Positions 15,482-24,708 of a DNA stretch of 64,000 nt are shown here, piece by piece. Under the pieces are notes generated by a model. That model was given only the letters and a program-made list of their open reading frames with translations. It had not been told where the DNA came from and did no database searches. Both the position numbers and the translations under genes were made by a program. The stretch spans positions 25,713 through 89,712 of IMG/VR virus record IMGVR_UViG_3300017739_000005; one strand, given 5' to 3'. The DNA comes from a virus. Within the stretch, counting starts at the first letter, position 1. Each line of letters starts with the position of its first letter.

Positions 15482-16238
15482 CTGAGAATTCACTATAGAG
15501 TTCATTAAATCCGAAGTTATCATCTGGATCTGCAGTGAGAGGATCAGGTTGAACTGTGTACCTCATCTCGCGTGCTGCAGTTGTCTTGGAATCCAGTGCA
15601 GTATCCACGATCGATTTCTTAATAAGTTTATTGGTAACGTCAGAGACAGGACCATAAACATATGTTTTAGCAGAGAACGAAAGTGTATAGATTAGAGTTC
15701 TACGTGTGGTGTAATCACCTTCATAGTCATCTTCATAAACAACTGAGTTCAATGTGACTGGAAAGTCTTTAACTTCGCCGATCGCTTCCTGAAGATTCAG
15801 GGTTATGTTGAACATCGGTTGAAAGAATGGTAAGATCTGTTCAAGAATCTGGAGACCATCATCTTGGTTCTTTGCCATAATCGATAGTTCAAAGTCCACA
15901 TTGTATGGGACTGGCATAAACGATTTTCTAGTCTTGCTGTCAGTACCCGTATAACGAATCACCTGTGTGGGTGATACTTTTCTGGTAGCATCATAAGCAA
16001 AACCAGAGATCTCAAAAGAGATTCTAGGTAGTGTGATCTGTACAGCATCTTTAGTTGTAAGATCTCCTACTTGCTTAAGACGTGCAAGGAACTTATCTTT
16101 AGGACCATATGCCAAGGGTACTTTCATAACCTCACTTCTACTACCTTCCGTACGCTTGATTTCAATATTATTGAACAGTGTACCGAAAGCAATAACAGTC
16201 TTTCTAAAAATTTCGTTGTAAGAATAGGTTCCTAACAT
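15441..16238 (-). CDS. gp15: Tail sheath stabiliser / tail completion protein gp15
   Basis: This 265-residue protein is the gp15 family hexamer that caps the tail and joins it to the neck. T4 gp15 has 272 residues. Conserved features include YSYNEIFRKTVIAFGTLFNN at the N-terminus, VPYNVDFELSIMAKNQDDGL in the middle and FPVTLNSVVYEDDYEGDYTT. The start overlaps the gp14 stop (TAATG). The C-terminal region overlaps gp16. Confidence 0.96.
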   Translation of the reverse strand: MLGTYSYNEIFRKTVIAFGTLFNNIEIKRTEGSRSEVMKVPLAYGPKDKFLARLKQVGDLTTKDAVQITLPRISFEISGFAYDATRKVSPTQVIRYTGTDSKTRKSFMPVPYNVDFELSIMAKNQDDGLQILEQILPFFQPMFNITLNLQEAIGEVKDFPVTLNSVVYEDDYEGDYTTRRTLIYTLSFSAKTYVYGPVSDVTNKLIKKSIVDTALDSKTTAAREMRYTVQPDPLTADPDDNFGFNELYSEFSDGKSRNPVTGADE

Positions 16239-17104
16239 TACTGAGCGCCTCCAATTTCACCAAAAGGGTTACCTTCACTAAAGTCAATTAGAGCGTCCCC
16301 AAGAGTCTCAAAGGATGAATTCGCTTCAAACTCTGAGTTCGTATTATTTAGTGTATTGTAACTTGCAGTAGTCCAGGCAGCACCTGAAGTTTGACCAGTT
16401 ACTGTTTCAGGAATGGTGAAAATACCAGACCTGTTGTACACTTGTAGTTGTCTATTAGTTGAATCCCAAGACTTAACTTCGGCAGTAACATTAGATGTAC
16501 CACCTGCGATCTCTTCACCAACTGTAAATGTACCAGTACCACCAGTAGCAAAGTTGACAGTGATAGTCTGTGCAAGGTTTCTCTCGATAACATCGATTGC
16601 TTCGACGCCAGTATCGAGGTCCTCTCCACTGTATTCGAAGAGTTCACACTTGAGACCCCATACGTGGATCTTATTTAATTGATAGAATGGTTGTTCGTGC
16701 TCAACATATTGAATAGAAAATAACTTATTAGCAAGAGGGAAGTAAATCAAATCTCCTTCATTTGGTCTACCTTCTACAACCAGTGTTGTATTATCATCTA
16801 CTAGATCTTGAAATCTTTTACGTGCAATAATAAAGTTAACTTGATCAGCAATCCTTACACCAAATTTACTGAACAGATCTCCATCTCCACCAAACCCCTG
16901 TACGTTTTCTAGGTATCCTTCGATTTGATATGCAGAGTCAAATGAATTCAAAGAATCTTCTCCAAGAACTGTATCCTCAGAAACCAATGTCTTAGGGATG
17001 TAGTAAAGTTCTACACCAAACATTTTAATTTGTTCTACGACAAGATCTTCAACGAGTTGTTGCTCGCCGCTTGTCCCTTGTGTGAAGTAAGAATTAGTAG
17101 GCAT
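16238..17104 (-). CDS. gp14: Neck protein gp14
   Basis: This 288-residue protein is the gp14 neck subunit that, with gp13, closes the filled head and receives the tail. The conserved part spans residues 1-170 (EQIKMFGVELYYIPKTLV; YFPLANKLFSIQYVEHEQPF). Residues about 180-245 hold a beta module (GTFTVGEEIAGGTSNVTAEV) of the kind also found in the baseplate proteins of this window. T4 gp14 has 256 residues. It is coupled to gp13 and gp15 by TAATG overlaps. Confidence 0.96.
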   Translation of the reverse strand: MPTNSYFTQGTSGEQQLVEDLVVEQIKMFGVELYYIPKTLVSEDTVLGEDSLNSFDSAYQIEGYLENVQGFGGDGDLFSKFGVRIADQVNFIIARKRFQDLVDDNTTLVVEGRPNEGDLIYFPLANKLFSIQYVEHEQPFYQLNKIHVWGLKCELFEYSGEDLDTGVEAIDVIERNLAQTITVNFATGGTGTFTVGEEIAGGTSNVTAEVKSWDSTNRQLQVYNRSGIFTIPETVTGQTSGAAWTTASYNTLNNTNSEFEANSSFETLGDALIDFSEGNPFGEIGGAQ

Positions 17105-17922
17105 TACCCGATCATATCTAGAGGTGGCATTTCGTATGTGCTACGGAGTTTTTCATCTAGTTGTTCTAGTTCAGTAATCGCATCACTGTAAATCTTTTCT
17201 CCGTTCAAGGTGACACCACCAGGAAGTTGCACGTTCTGGAACTTCGTAAGGTTCTGTCCCCAATACTTTTTAATCATTGCTGTAGTATAATCTTTCACCC
17301 AAAGTGTTCCATAAATCTTGCTCCAGTTCAAAGGATCAAGAGCACGAACACAATCAATAACAACATACGAACCCTCGTGAGCATCAGTCTTAGTATCAAA
17401 ATCAATGAAAAGACGACCTTGTGTGGCATTAAACCTAGTAGGTTTCATACCTTCCAACAAGAAGTTGATTGTTTCAAGGTGGGTCTGAATCATATAGTAG
17501 TGATAGAACTGTGTTGATGTAAAATCAAACAGGTCATTCAATCTCATTTGATAACGAATATCAAACATATTACGAGTGCCTTTATCAGTAAAGGTAAAAA
17601 TACCATTCACTGCCAAGACGTGTTCTGGCAAAATCAAGTAATTGCTCTGTGTCTTAAACACAGTTCCTGTGTTACCTGCCTGTAAAGTATCAGTACCAGT
17701 CTCAGATTCATCTGCTTGGAATCTTGTAATATCCTCAGCAGTGAACTGATGCTTTAAAAATACTTTTTCCGATCCTCCATAATGAAATTCTTGAAACGTT
17801 TCGATTGTATAATCGATAGCGTCATCAATTTGATCGTCAGATACGTTCACCTCCAAGACTGGTTTACCAAGTCTACGGAGTGCGTATTCTTTTAATTCTG
17901 CTTTGGAGGTGGGATTTGCCAT
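17104..17922 (-). CDS. gp13: Neck protein gp13
   Basis: This 272-residue protein is the gp13 head-completion/neck subunit; T4 gp13 has 309 residues. Typical features are an N-terminal helix (SKAELKEYALRRLGKPVLEV), the DDAIDYTIETFQEFHYGG segment, YYMIQTHLETINFLLEG and the C-terminal LEQLDEKLRSTYEMPPLDMI. It is the first of the gp13-gp14-gp15-gp16 coupled set. Confidence 0.96.
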   Translation of the reverse strand: MANPTSKAELKEYALRRLGKPVLEVNVSDDQIDDAIDYTIETFQEFHYGGSEKVFLKHQFTAEDITRFQADESETGTDTLQAGNTGTVFKTQSNYLILPEHVLAVNGIFTFTDKGTRNMFDIRYQMRLNDLFDFTSTQFYHYYMIQTHLETINFLLEGMKPTRFNATQGRLFIDFDTKTDAHEGSYVVIDCVRALDPLNWSKIYGTLWVKDYTTAMIKKYWGQNLTKFQNVQLPGGVTLNGEKIYSDAITELEQLDEKLRSTYEMPPLDMIG

Positions 17923-18248
17923 TACTTTCGATTTTGTAGTTGTTGAACAACAGATTCTTTGCCCATAGGAGCAATGTCTCTAAGACCATTAGCATCAAAC
18001 CAAGGAGCAGTCTCCCAGTTGAAACCTTCACCAAATGTATTATCAGGTGCTACGACATACCAATGACATTTAGAGTCAGGTATATCAACAGCACACACTG
18101 CCCAGTCATCTGCCCACTGAGGTACTTGCACATACATCACTGGTAAGTGATCAGCAAATACAGGTCCCACACTTACAAAGAGTGAAACTAAGCAAGAGAA
18201 CACAAATAACAGTGGAACGAATTTAAGTGGGAATGGTGTCTTATTCAT
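17922..18248 (-). CDS. Exported 108-aa protein of unknown function
   Basis: A clear signal sequence lies at residues 1-32: a basic N-terminus (MNKTPFPLK), a long hydrophobic core (FVPLLFVFSCLVSLFVSVG) and cleavage after VFA. The mature part of about 76 residues has two cysteines (AVCAVDIPDSKC), likely a disulphide, and is rich in Trp. It would act in the periplasm or thylakoid lumen, or be exported. It lies between the tail fibre and gp13. Not recognised; export is unusual for a gene among virion genes. Confidence 0.82.
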   Translation of the reverse strand: MNKTPFPLKFVPLLFVFSCLVSLFVSVGPVFADHLPVMYVQVPQWADDWAVCAVDIPDSKCHWYVVAPDNTFGEGFNWETAPWFDANGLRDIAPMGKESVVQQLQNRK

Positions 18249-18250
18249 TT

Positions 18251-21200
18251 TTATAAGGCAGCGATTGCCGCTTGGAATGCAGCATAAGTAGCGGAGTTTG
18301 CAGCAGCAGTTTTGAGTGCCGCTAGTGTAATTGTCTCTGCCTGTAATGCAGAGTCAGCAGTTGCACCTTGTGCAGCAGTAGCGTATGCAGTAGATGCAGT
18401 CGCAGCAGCAGTTCCTAATGTAGGTTTGCCAGTTAGGTCTGCGTATGCACCAGAGAATAGTGTAGGCAGGTTACTAAGATCATTATAAGATCCACTGGTT
18501 GCAACTGTGGCAAGGTCTCCTGGTTGTGTAGCAGAAGCAGCAAGTGTACCCTGTGCAGAAGTTGCATATGCAGTTGCCGCAGTGGTAGCAGCAGTGCCAA
18601 GACCAAGAGTTGTTCTTGCAGCAGCAGCGTCAGCATCATCAATCAGGGTTCCACCGAAGGTGCTGACATCAGATGCGTCAAGTTTTCCAGTGATACCAGC
18701 AACAACACGAGCATCAGCACGTGCGTTTGTGTAGTATAGATTTGTGCCTTCACTTAAATTACTTGTTGACTTACTGGATAGGTCTAAGTTTGCACCTGTC
18801 TGTAAGTTAACTCTTGCATCAGCACGAGCATTGGTGTAGTAAAGGTTAGTGCCTTCAGCAAGATCAGCAGTATCGTGGTTAGATATAGATGCAATCGTTG
18901 TTGGAATTGTGTATGAGATAACACCAGTGCCACTGTTGTATCCTAGATCTCCACTGACTGAGATGTGTCCACGAGTTCTGGCAGCAGTAGTAAAGAGATT
19001 GGTTGATCCCTCAGTAATGTTGTCAGTATTAATGTCTGCTTGAGTTGCACTCAAAGTCAGTAGGTTACCTGCGTCATCGTATGATGCAGTAATACCTGTA
19101 CCACCAGAGATAAGAGCAGCAACGCGATCATCAACTCTCTCATCAGTGAAGTAAAGGTTAGTTGAACCCTCAGCAAGAGCGTTAGTATTATGGTTCGCGA
19201 TAGAACCAACCTGTGACTGACCGAAAGTAATAGTTCCAGTAATGTTCAAGTTACCCTGAACCTCAAAGTTCGTTGTAGAAACGAAGTTAGTAACACTCAG
19301 AGTGTTAGAGAATGGGTTGTATGTAAGGTTGGCAGAGTCAACAAACATTCCTGTATGCCCTGTGTTAGAGGAAGAGAATGTTGGATAGAATGTAGTATTA
19401 TTATTTGTATTGTTAACGTCAATATTATTTGCGTTCGTTGCAGTTCCTGTAACATCACCAGTCAAGTTACCAGTAATCTGTCCAGTAACATCCAAGGTGT
19501 TGCCCATTGTGACAGCATCGGTAAATGCACCAGTACCAGAAGTAACCAAGTTACCCGCCATAGTGACGTGTCCAGTTGTGGATTCAAGAGTAATCTTGTC
19601 CTGACTGTTACCGTTCTGTAGTTTCAGTGTCTTAGTAGCACCTCTGATAACCACATTATCTTTGAACAGTGAAGTGCTGTTCTGAGTAAGAGCATCATTA
19701 AGTGTGGTTGTACCATCAACATTCAGTGTGCTATCAAAGTCAACACCCTGAGTCACATTCAATGTGTCATCAATAACAGTTGCACCAAGAATATCAAGTG
19801 AACCGTCGATGTCAGTGTTACCGTTGGAAGAGTTAACGTTGAACTTGTTAGAACCAATCGCGAGGTTACCACCGATCGTTACAGTAGACTGAAGATCAGC
19901 AATACCAGATGCAGTGATAGTTGAAACGTTAGTAGCAGCAGTAACACCAAGTGTACCTACGATTAGAGTATTACCTGTAGGTCCGTCAACAGTAAAGTTA
20001 CCGTTACCAACATTAAGATCATCGCCAATATATGCTTTCTTAGATACCGCCAAACCACCAGCAGTGAATACTGAAGCGACATTGTTGGATGCACTAACAG
20101 CATCTGCAGTATCATTGAATCTTACATTCTCAGCGTAAGTCTGAATACTTGCGTAACTTACAGTTCCATCAATTACTGAGTTACCATAGACACGAACATC
20201 ACCTGAAACAACCAAGTTGTTTCCGATTGATGCACCACCCGTAACTCTAAGAGCACCGTTTCCTGAATAAGATCCAGTCGTGGTTGCTACTGAGTTATTT
20301 GTAATTGATGTAACACCTGTTACACCTAGAGTGTTTGTAATGTTTGTAGCATTCGTTACATCCAGTGTTCCACCGATTGTGGTATTGGATGTCACGTCAA
20401 GGGTGCTAGAAAGCGTTGTAGCGTTCGTAACTCCCAAAGTACCACCGATAGTGGTATTGCTGGTTACTGCCAGTGTAGAGGACAGCGTAGCGGCACCTGA
20501 GGAACCGAATGTACCTGCTACTTGTGTATCACCTGTTCCTGCATCTACAGTAAACTTATTATTATTGACTGCTAGATCATTAGTAACATCAAATGTTCCT
20601 GTTACTGAAAGGTTACCACCGAAGGATCCATCATCTGTAACAATGAGATCGTCACCGACATAAAGATCCATACCGATGCCAGCACCGCCACCAACGATAA
20701 GAGCACCAGACCCTGAGTTAGTTGCGTTGGTTGTATCGAATAGTTTGACTGATCCTGCATCGATGCCTGATCTGGTTCCTGCGAATGCTTCACTTGAGTT
20801 TGTTGCATCGTGATAAAGAGCGAATCTGGAAGCGGAGTTATCCCAACCGAAGAATCCAATTTTACCAGATCCATCGTAATATCTGAACTCAACACCACGA
20901 TCCTTAGTATCTGATGACTGAGGAACAGTGTCTCCACCCAGTGTAATAACTGGATCATCAAGTTGTGTTGTGGTTGAGTTAACAGTTGTTGTAGTTCCGT
21001 TAACAGTCAAGTTACCTTCGATCAAGGTATTTGAATTGACTGTCAAGTCACCATCAACAGTTACGTTGTCAGTAAACTGAGAGACTGCATTAACTGTCAA
21101 GACATCAGTATTTGCATCACCAATAGTGGTCAGAGGACCATTGATTGTAACGTGACGGTTGAATGTGCTATCACCGTGAACAGTGAAAGTACCGACAGTG

Positions 21201-24169
21201 CTTGAACCCTGTCCAGTTCTACCAATCTCAGTGTTACCTGATTCACCAAGTACACTAAACTCAACAGTATCATTAGAGTTAAGTTTACCGATGTATAGAT
21301 CATCACCAATGTGAAGGTCAGTAGCAATACCTGCACCACCATAGACTCTCAAGTTAGAGTTGTTATGTGTAGCGTAGGAAGGAGTATATGCAATAGATGT
21401 ACCAGTTCTAAACTTATATCGTACTCTCAAATAGTTCTGTGTACTGAATGTTTCAGTCGTAGTACCTTGGTCTTTCTGGTTGATAGCACCGTTGATATAG
21501 AGGTCATTATTGAATAGAGTATCTCCTTCAATATAACCACCACCATCAAATCTAAATGCACCGTAGTCAGCACCACTGATAACAAAGTTATTATTACCGT
21601 CAGTAGAGATTGTAGGTGTATCGGTATCCTCAAGATATACAAACTGAGCAACGTTTAGAGTTCCTTCAATATCAGTGTTACCATTTGTGCTAGTAACTTG
21701 GAACTTATTGACTGAACCATTTGTAATGGTCAGTGTCTTAGCAGTTGTATCAAGAAGAATGTTGTTGTGGAAAGTTGAATTGCCGTCAACATCCAGTTCA
21801 GCATTCAATGTTGTGTTCTGATCAACATCAAGAGTGCTATTAAATGTTACGCCACTATCTACATCTAATGTGCCGTCTGTGTGTGTATTACCATTATCTG
21901 TGTCTACATCAAATACACTTACACCTGCAGCAGTTTGAATATCAAATTTCTTATTGTCTGCTTGAACGATCAAGTTATCAGTAACTGTGGTCTCTAGTTG
22001 TACATCAAGAGTACCTTCGATAACTGTGTTACCTGTGTCAGTATCAACTGTAAACTTATCTACACCTGCTGCAGTTTGAATCTTGAAGTCTTCGTTATCA
22101 GACTTGATGATAACAGTGTCATTAATTTCTGTCTGACCCGCGATGGTTACTTCACCACCGATATGTGCATTCTCAGAAAGACCCAAACCACCAGTTACAA
22201 CAAGCGTACCTGTAGTAGTTGAGGTAGAACCAGTATTTGTAGTTAGAGAAAGACCACCTGCTTTGATGTAAGCATCAGTTCCAGTAAATGTCTCGCTACT
22301 ATTTGTTGCATCATAAAGGAATGCATAACCACCAGTACCAGAATCAAGACGTGTTAGATCTTCATCCCATCCGAAGAAACCAACTCTTGCCTGCGAATCG
22401 TAATATTTAAACTCAATACCACGATCTAGTCCATCATCAGACCCAGGTGCAGTGTCTCCACCAAGGGTAAAGATAGGGTCATCAATAGTAACAGTCGTGC
22501 TGTTAACAGTTGTTGTTGTTCCATCGACTTGGAAATCTCCGTGAACTCTGACAGTACCTGTGATTGCTCTGTCATCACCAGGGTCAAGGTGAAGAGTTGA
22601 GTCAGTCGTAGCAATGTAGTTCTCTTGAATTCTTACATCTTCGACCCAAATTTTACCTGCAGCATCAGATGCACTGATCTGTACTGTATCTTCTGCTGTA
22701 ATGATTACATTAGAAGTTCCTGATCCTGCGTTAGTAGCAAGGATACTTAAGTTTCTATTAGATGTACTATTTTGTGTAGTCTGAAATATTAGGTTACCAT
22801 CGCCAGTCTTATCCAGTGTCTGAGCAACTGTTCCATCAAGAGTAATATCAGGATCAGAAAAATAGGAACGGACGTTAACATCAAACTCACCAGCGCCACC
22901 ATCGCCTGTATTATTAGCGCCAACAAGTAAGTTGCCGCTTGTATCATTAACTTTAACATAGTTGAGATAATTAAATCCTCTATAACCTGATGTAGCAGTT
23001 AGTTCGTTATCAAGTTCAAATGTTTCAACAGTATTTCCGTCTGCAAATCCAAGTACATTATTCTGAAGTTGTGTATTATCTACTGCTGCGGCGGCAATGG
23101 TGACGTGCCCGCCACTGTCAACGTCGAAATCTTCCTGTGCAAATGATGCCAGTCCCTTCTGCTCCGTCGCCTCAGCCGCGAGGTAGCGCCAACTTCCAGT
23201 ATCGCCAGTGGTATGAGTAGGAGCACCAAGACCACTACCAATGTCCGCAATTGCTTGGTAAACTTTTGAGGCATTCTTGATGATGTCATATCTGCTGTAT
23301 GCTGTACCTGCATCATAGTCTGGCATCTTTGTGCCTTCAGTTGCAGTAGCAATAGGCACAGTTAAGGCAGCGCCTAAGCGACCATACCTGTCTACACTAA
23401 ATTTAGTTGCATTGACAGTTTCACTAGACCCATTTCCAGTGACAGATGTCAGGGATTCCGTATTATAATTACCAACAACCACTGCAGTATCTGCAAGGTC
23501 GATGAATGGGTTTTGAGATGTTCCGTCAGGAACTGTGAACACAATTCGTCCACCACCACCAGTTAACTGTCTGGTTAAAATATTTCCTTGAGATGCACGA
23601 ACAAGAATACCAACGTTCGTAAGTTGAGCAAGTGAGGTTAGGTCATCATCCAATGCCTGAGCATCAGAGATACCATAGTCAGCAAGTGTAGATGCAAGTT
23701 CAGCACCAACCACACGACCTTGTGAGTTAACTCTAACCCTTGTGTAGAGTGCTTCAGCAGTAGGGTTAGCAGGATCGTAGTGAGGCAAACTCGTCATAAG
23801 TGACAAGTCGGTGTTCAATGTAAGGTTAGAAGAACCGTCGAATGAACCAGAACCTGTTACCTGACCTGATAATTGTATTTGACGTGCGTTTGATAATCTA
23901 GTGGCAGTTGAGGCATTACCGATAAGAGTCGCAGTGACAGCACCCGCTTGGAAGTTACCGTCAGCGTCTCTCTTTACAAGAGTATTTGCAGCGTTTGATT
24001 CTGTTTCTAGTGGTCGCTCATATTTCAGCGAGTTCCACGGGGTAACACCGTCACCAATCTTGATACGTGAAGTATCAATTTCGATTCCAAGTTCACCCTG
24101 TGCCAGGATTGGATTGATGTTTGCCCATTGCTGAGCACCATCACGTCTTAATTGTAGTCTATTTGCCAT
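18251..24169 (-). CDS. Long tail fibre protein, 1972 aa
   Basis: The N-terminus (RLQLRRDGAQQWANINPILA and LGIEIDTSRIKIGDGVTPW) is the known phage fibre attachment-type motif. A segment near 250-400 carries a GTKMPDYDAGTAYSRYDIIK unit. The middle and end are many short beta repeats (TLDVTSNTTIGGTLGV type) that would form a trimeric shaft. A cassette of about 120 residues occurs twice (VDGTTTTVNSTT... GFFGWD), at about nt 22560-22190 and 21070-20590. Near the end LYYTNARADARV-type units recur three times. No recognisable chaperone or peptidase domain is seen. It has a TATAAATA promoter and its own transcript start after a terminator. Likely receptor binding. Confidence 0.93.
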   Translation of the reverse strand: MANRLQLRRDGAQQWANINPILAQGELGIEIDTSRIKIGDGVTPWNSLKYERPLETESNAANTLVKRDADGNFQAGAVTATLIGNASTATRLSNARQIQLSGQVTGSGSFDGSSNLTLNTDLSLMTSLPHYDPANPTAEALYTRVRVNSQGRVVGAELASTLADYGISDAQALDDDLTSLAQLTNVGILVRASQGNILTRQLTGGGGRIVFTVPDGTSQNPFIDLADTAVVVGNYNTESLTSVTGNGSSETVNATKFSVDRYGRLGAALTVPIATATEGTKMPDYDAGTAYSRYDIIKNASKVYQAIADIGSGLGAPTHTTGDTGSWRYLAAEATEQKGLASFAQEDFDVDSGGHVTIAAAAVDNTQLQNNVLGFADGNTVETFELDNELTATSGYRGFNYLNYVKVNDTSGNLLVGANNTGDGGAGEFDVNVRSYFSDPDITLDGTVAQTLDKTGDGNLIFQTTQNSTSNRNLSILATNAGSGTSNVIITAEDTVQISASDAAGKIWVEDVRIQENYIATTDSTLHLDPGDDRAITGTVRVHGDFQVDGTTTTVNSTTVTIDDPIFTLGGDTAPGSDDGLDRGIEFKYYDSQARVGFFGWDEDLTRLDSGTGGYAFLYDATNSSETFTGTDAYIKAGGLSLTTNTGSTSTTTGTLVVTGGLGLSENAHIGGEVTIAGQTEINDTVIIKSDNEDFKIQTAAGVDKFTVDTDTGNTVIEGTLDVQLETTVTDNLIVQADNKKFDIQTAAGVSVFDVDTDNGNTHTDGTLDVDSGVTFNSTLDVDQNTTLNAELDVDGNSTFHNNILLDTTAKTLTITNGSVNKFQVTSTNGNTDIEGTLNVAQFVYLEDTDTPTISTDGNNNFVISGADYGAFRFDGGGYIEGDTLFNNDLYINGAINQKDQGTTTETFSTQNYLRVRYKFRTGTSIAYTPSYATHNNSNLRVYGGAGIATDLHIGDDLYIGKLNSNDTVEFSVLGESGNTEIGRTGQGSSTVGTFTVHGDSTFNRHVTINGPLTTIGDANTDVLTVNAVSQFTDNVTVDGDLTVNSNTLIEGNLTVNGTTTTVNSTTTQLDDPVITLGGDTVPQSSDTKDRGVEFRYYDGSGKIGFFGWDNSASRFALYHDATNSSEAFAGTRSGIDAGSVKLFDTTNATNSGSGALIVGGGAGIGMDLYVGDDLIVTDDGSFGGNLSVTGTFDVTNDLAVNNNKFTVDAGTGDTQVAGTFGSSGAATLSSTLAVTSNTTIGGTLGVTNATTLSSTLDVTSNTTIGGTLDVTNATNITNTLGVTGVTSITNNSVATTTGSYSGNGALRVTGGASIGNNLVVSGDVRVYGNSVIDGTVSYASIQTYAENVRFNDTADAVSASNNVASVFTAGGLAVSKKAYIGDDLNVGNGNFTVDGPTGNTLIVGTLGVTAATNVSTITASGIADLQSTVTIGGNLAIGSNKFNVNSSNGNTDIDGSLDILGATVIDDTLNVTQGVDFDSTLNVDGTTTLNDALTQNSTSLFKDNVVIRGATKTLKLQNGNSQDKITLESTTGHVTMAGNLVTSGTGAFTDAVTMGNTLDVTGQITGNLTGDVTGTATNANNIDVNNTNNNTTFYPTFSSSNTGHTGMFVDSANLTYNPFSNTLSVTNFVSTTNFEVQGNLNITGTITFGQSQVGSIANHNTNALAEGSTNLYFTDERVDDRVAALISGGTGITASYDDAGNLLTLSATQADINTDNITEGSTNLFTTAARTRGHISVSGDLGYNSGTGVISYTIPTTIASISNHDTADLAEGTNLYYTNARADARVNLQTGANLDLSSKSTSNLSEGTNLYYTNARADARVVAGITGKLDASDVSTFGGTLIDDADAAAARTTLGLGTAATTAATAYATSAQGTLAASATQPGDLATVATSGSYNDLSNLPTLFSGAYADLTGKPTLGTAAATASTAYATAAQGATADSALQAETITLAALKTAAANSATYAAFQAAIAAL

Positions 24170-24217
24170 TGGTTAACACACGTGGTATCCGTTAACGGAG
24201 ATAATCTGCCTCTCAGA

Positions 24218-24225
24218 TATTTATA
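24218..24225 (-). promoter_or_regulatory. Late promoter TATAAATA for the long tail fibre
   Basis: Perfect octamer 48 nt before the fibre ATG, located just downstream of a terminator, so it should restart transcription for the fibre and neck genes. Confidence 0.78.
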
Positions 24226-24231
24226 CAGCAA

Positions 24232-24254
24232 ATAAAAAGGACCCTTTCGGGTCC
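24232..24254 (-). terminator. Rho-independent terminator after the 75-aa gene
   Basis: On the minus strand GGACCC-GAAA-GGGTCC forms a perfect 6-bp stem with a GNRA tetraloop, followed by TTTTTAT. It begins six nt after the stop of the 75-residue gene. The stem is the same as that of the gp23 terminator. Confidence 0.93.
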
Positions 24255-24259
24255 AAAGG

Positions 24260-24487
24260 TTATGCAGCGTCTACGTTATCCACTTCTGGAGCAGGTTCCG
24301 CTTCATTCTCTGTACCGAGGCAGTATTCTAGAGTCTCAATAGCACCTTGTAATTTAAGTGCTTGCTGTTCATTGCCGCGAATCATCTTCGCCATTCTTTG
24401 ATTGTCTTCAATAAGACGCTTGTAGCGATCTTTGAAATCACCAAGAAGTTTATCTTGGTCAATTACTTCAGGTTGGTCTGCAGGCAT
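24260..24487 (-). CDS. Small coiled-coil protein, 75 aa
   Basis: An Asp/Glu/Lys/Gln-rich helix spans about residues 10-58 (LLGDFKDRYKRLIEDNQRMA), likely a coiled coil, followed by an acidic tail. The ATG overlaps the previous stop (TAATG), and a terminator follows directly. I recall homologues next to the DUF4815 protein in cyanophages. Possible fibre assembly helper, judged only from position. Confidence 0.85.
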   Translation of the reverse strand: MPADQPEVIDQDKLLGDFKDRYKRLIEDNQRMAKMIRGNEQQALKLQGAIETLEYCLGTENEAEPAPEVDNVDAA

Positions 24488-24708
24488 TAATTTTTCTCCA
24501 ATAATGTTTTCAGTAAGGATTTGATTTCCGACATATCTGATTTTAACACATCTACGTCAGATTTCAAGTTATCGAGGGTTTCAGCACTCATTTTACGCTT
24601 CTTAGCAGCGTTCCCAGGAGGTGTGGGTTTCATATTTAGGACAGCGTTGGTATCGGAATCCCGAACTAAATCGGGATGTCCTTTAACGGGAATGTAATCA
24701 GAGGTCAC
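24487..24708 (-). CDS. Small coiled-coil protein, 73 aa
   Basis: GTG start at 24708, overlapping the end of the DUF4815 gene by 11 nt. The N-terminus (TSDYIPVKGHPDLVRDSDTN) has a conserved-looking GHPDLVRD, then a helix (LKSDVDVLKSDMSEIKSLL) with clear heptad spacing. The GTG start keeps the GHPDLVRD motif, which I recall in cyanophage relatives, so I prefer it over the internal ATG. Function unknown; probably associated with the neighbouring fibre or baseplate proteins. Confidence 0.83.
   Translation of the reverse strand: MTSDYIPVKGHPDLVRDSDTNAVLNMKPTPPGNAAKKRKMSAETLDNLKSDVDVLKSDMSEIKSLLKTLLEKN

Noticed and set aside
18251-24169. Plus-strand and other-frame ORFs inside the repeat-rich fibre and giant genes
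   Set aside because: They are low-complexity shadows of long minus-strand genes, with no ribosome-binding sites or recognisable domains.
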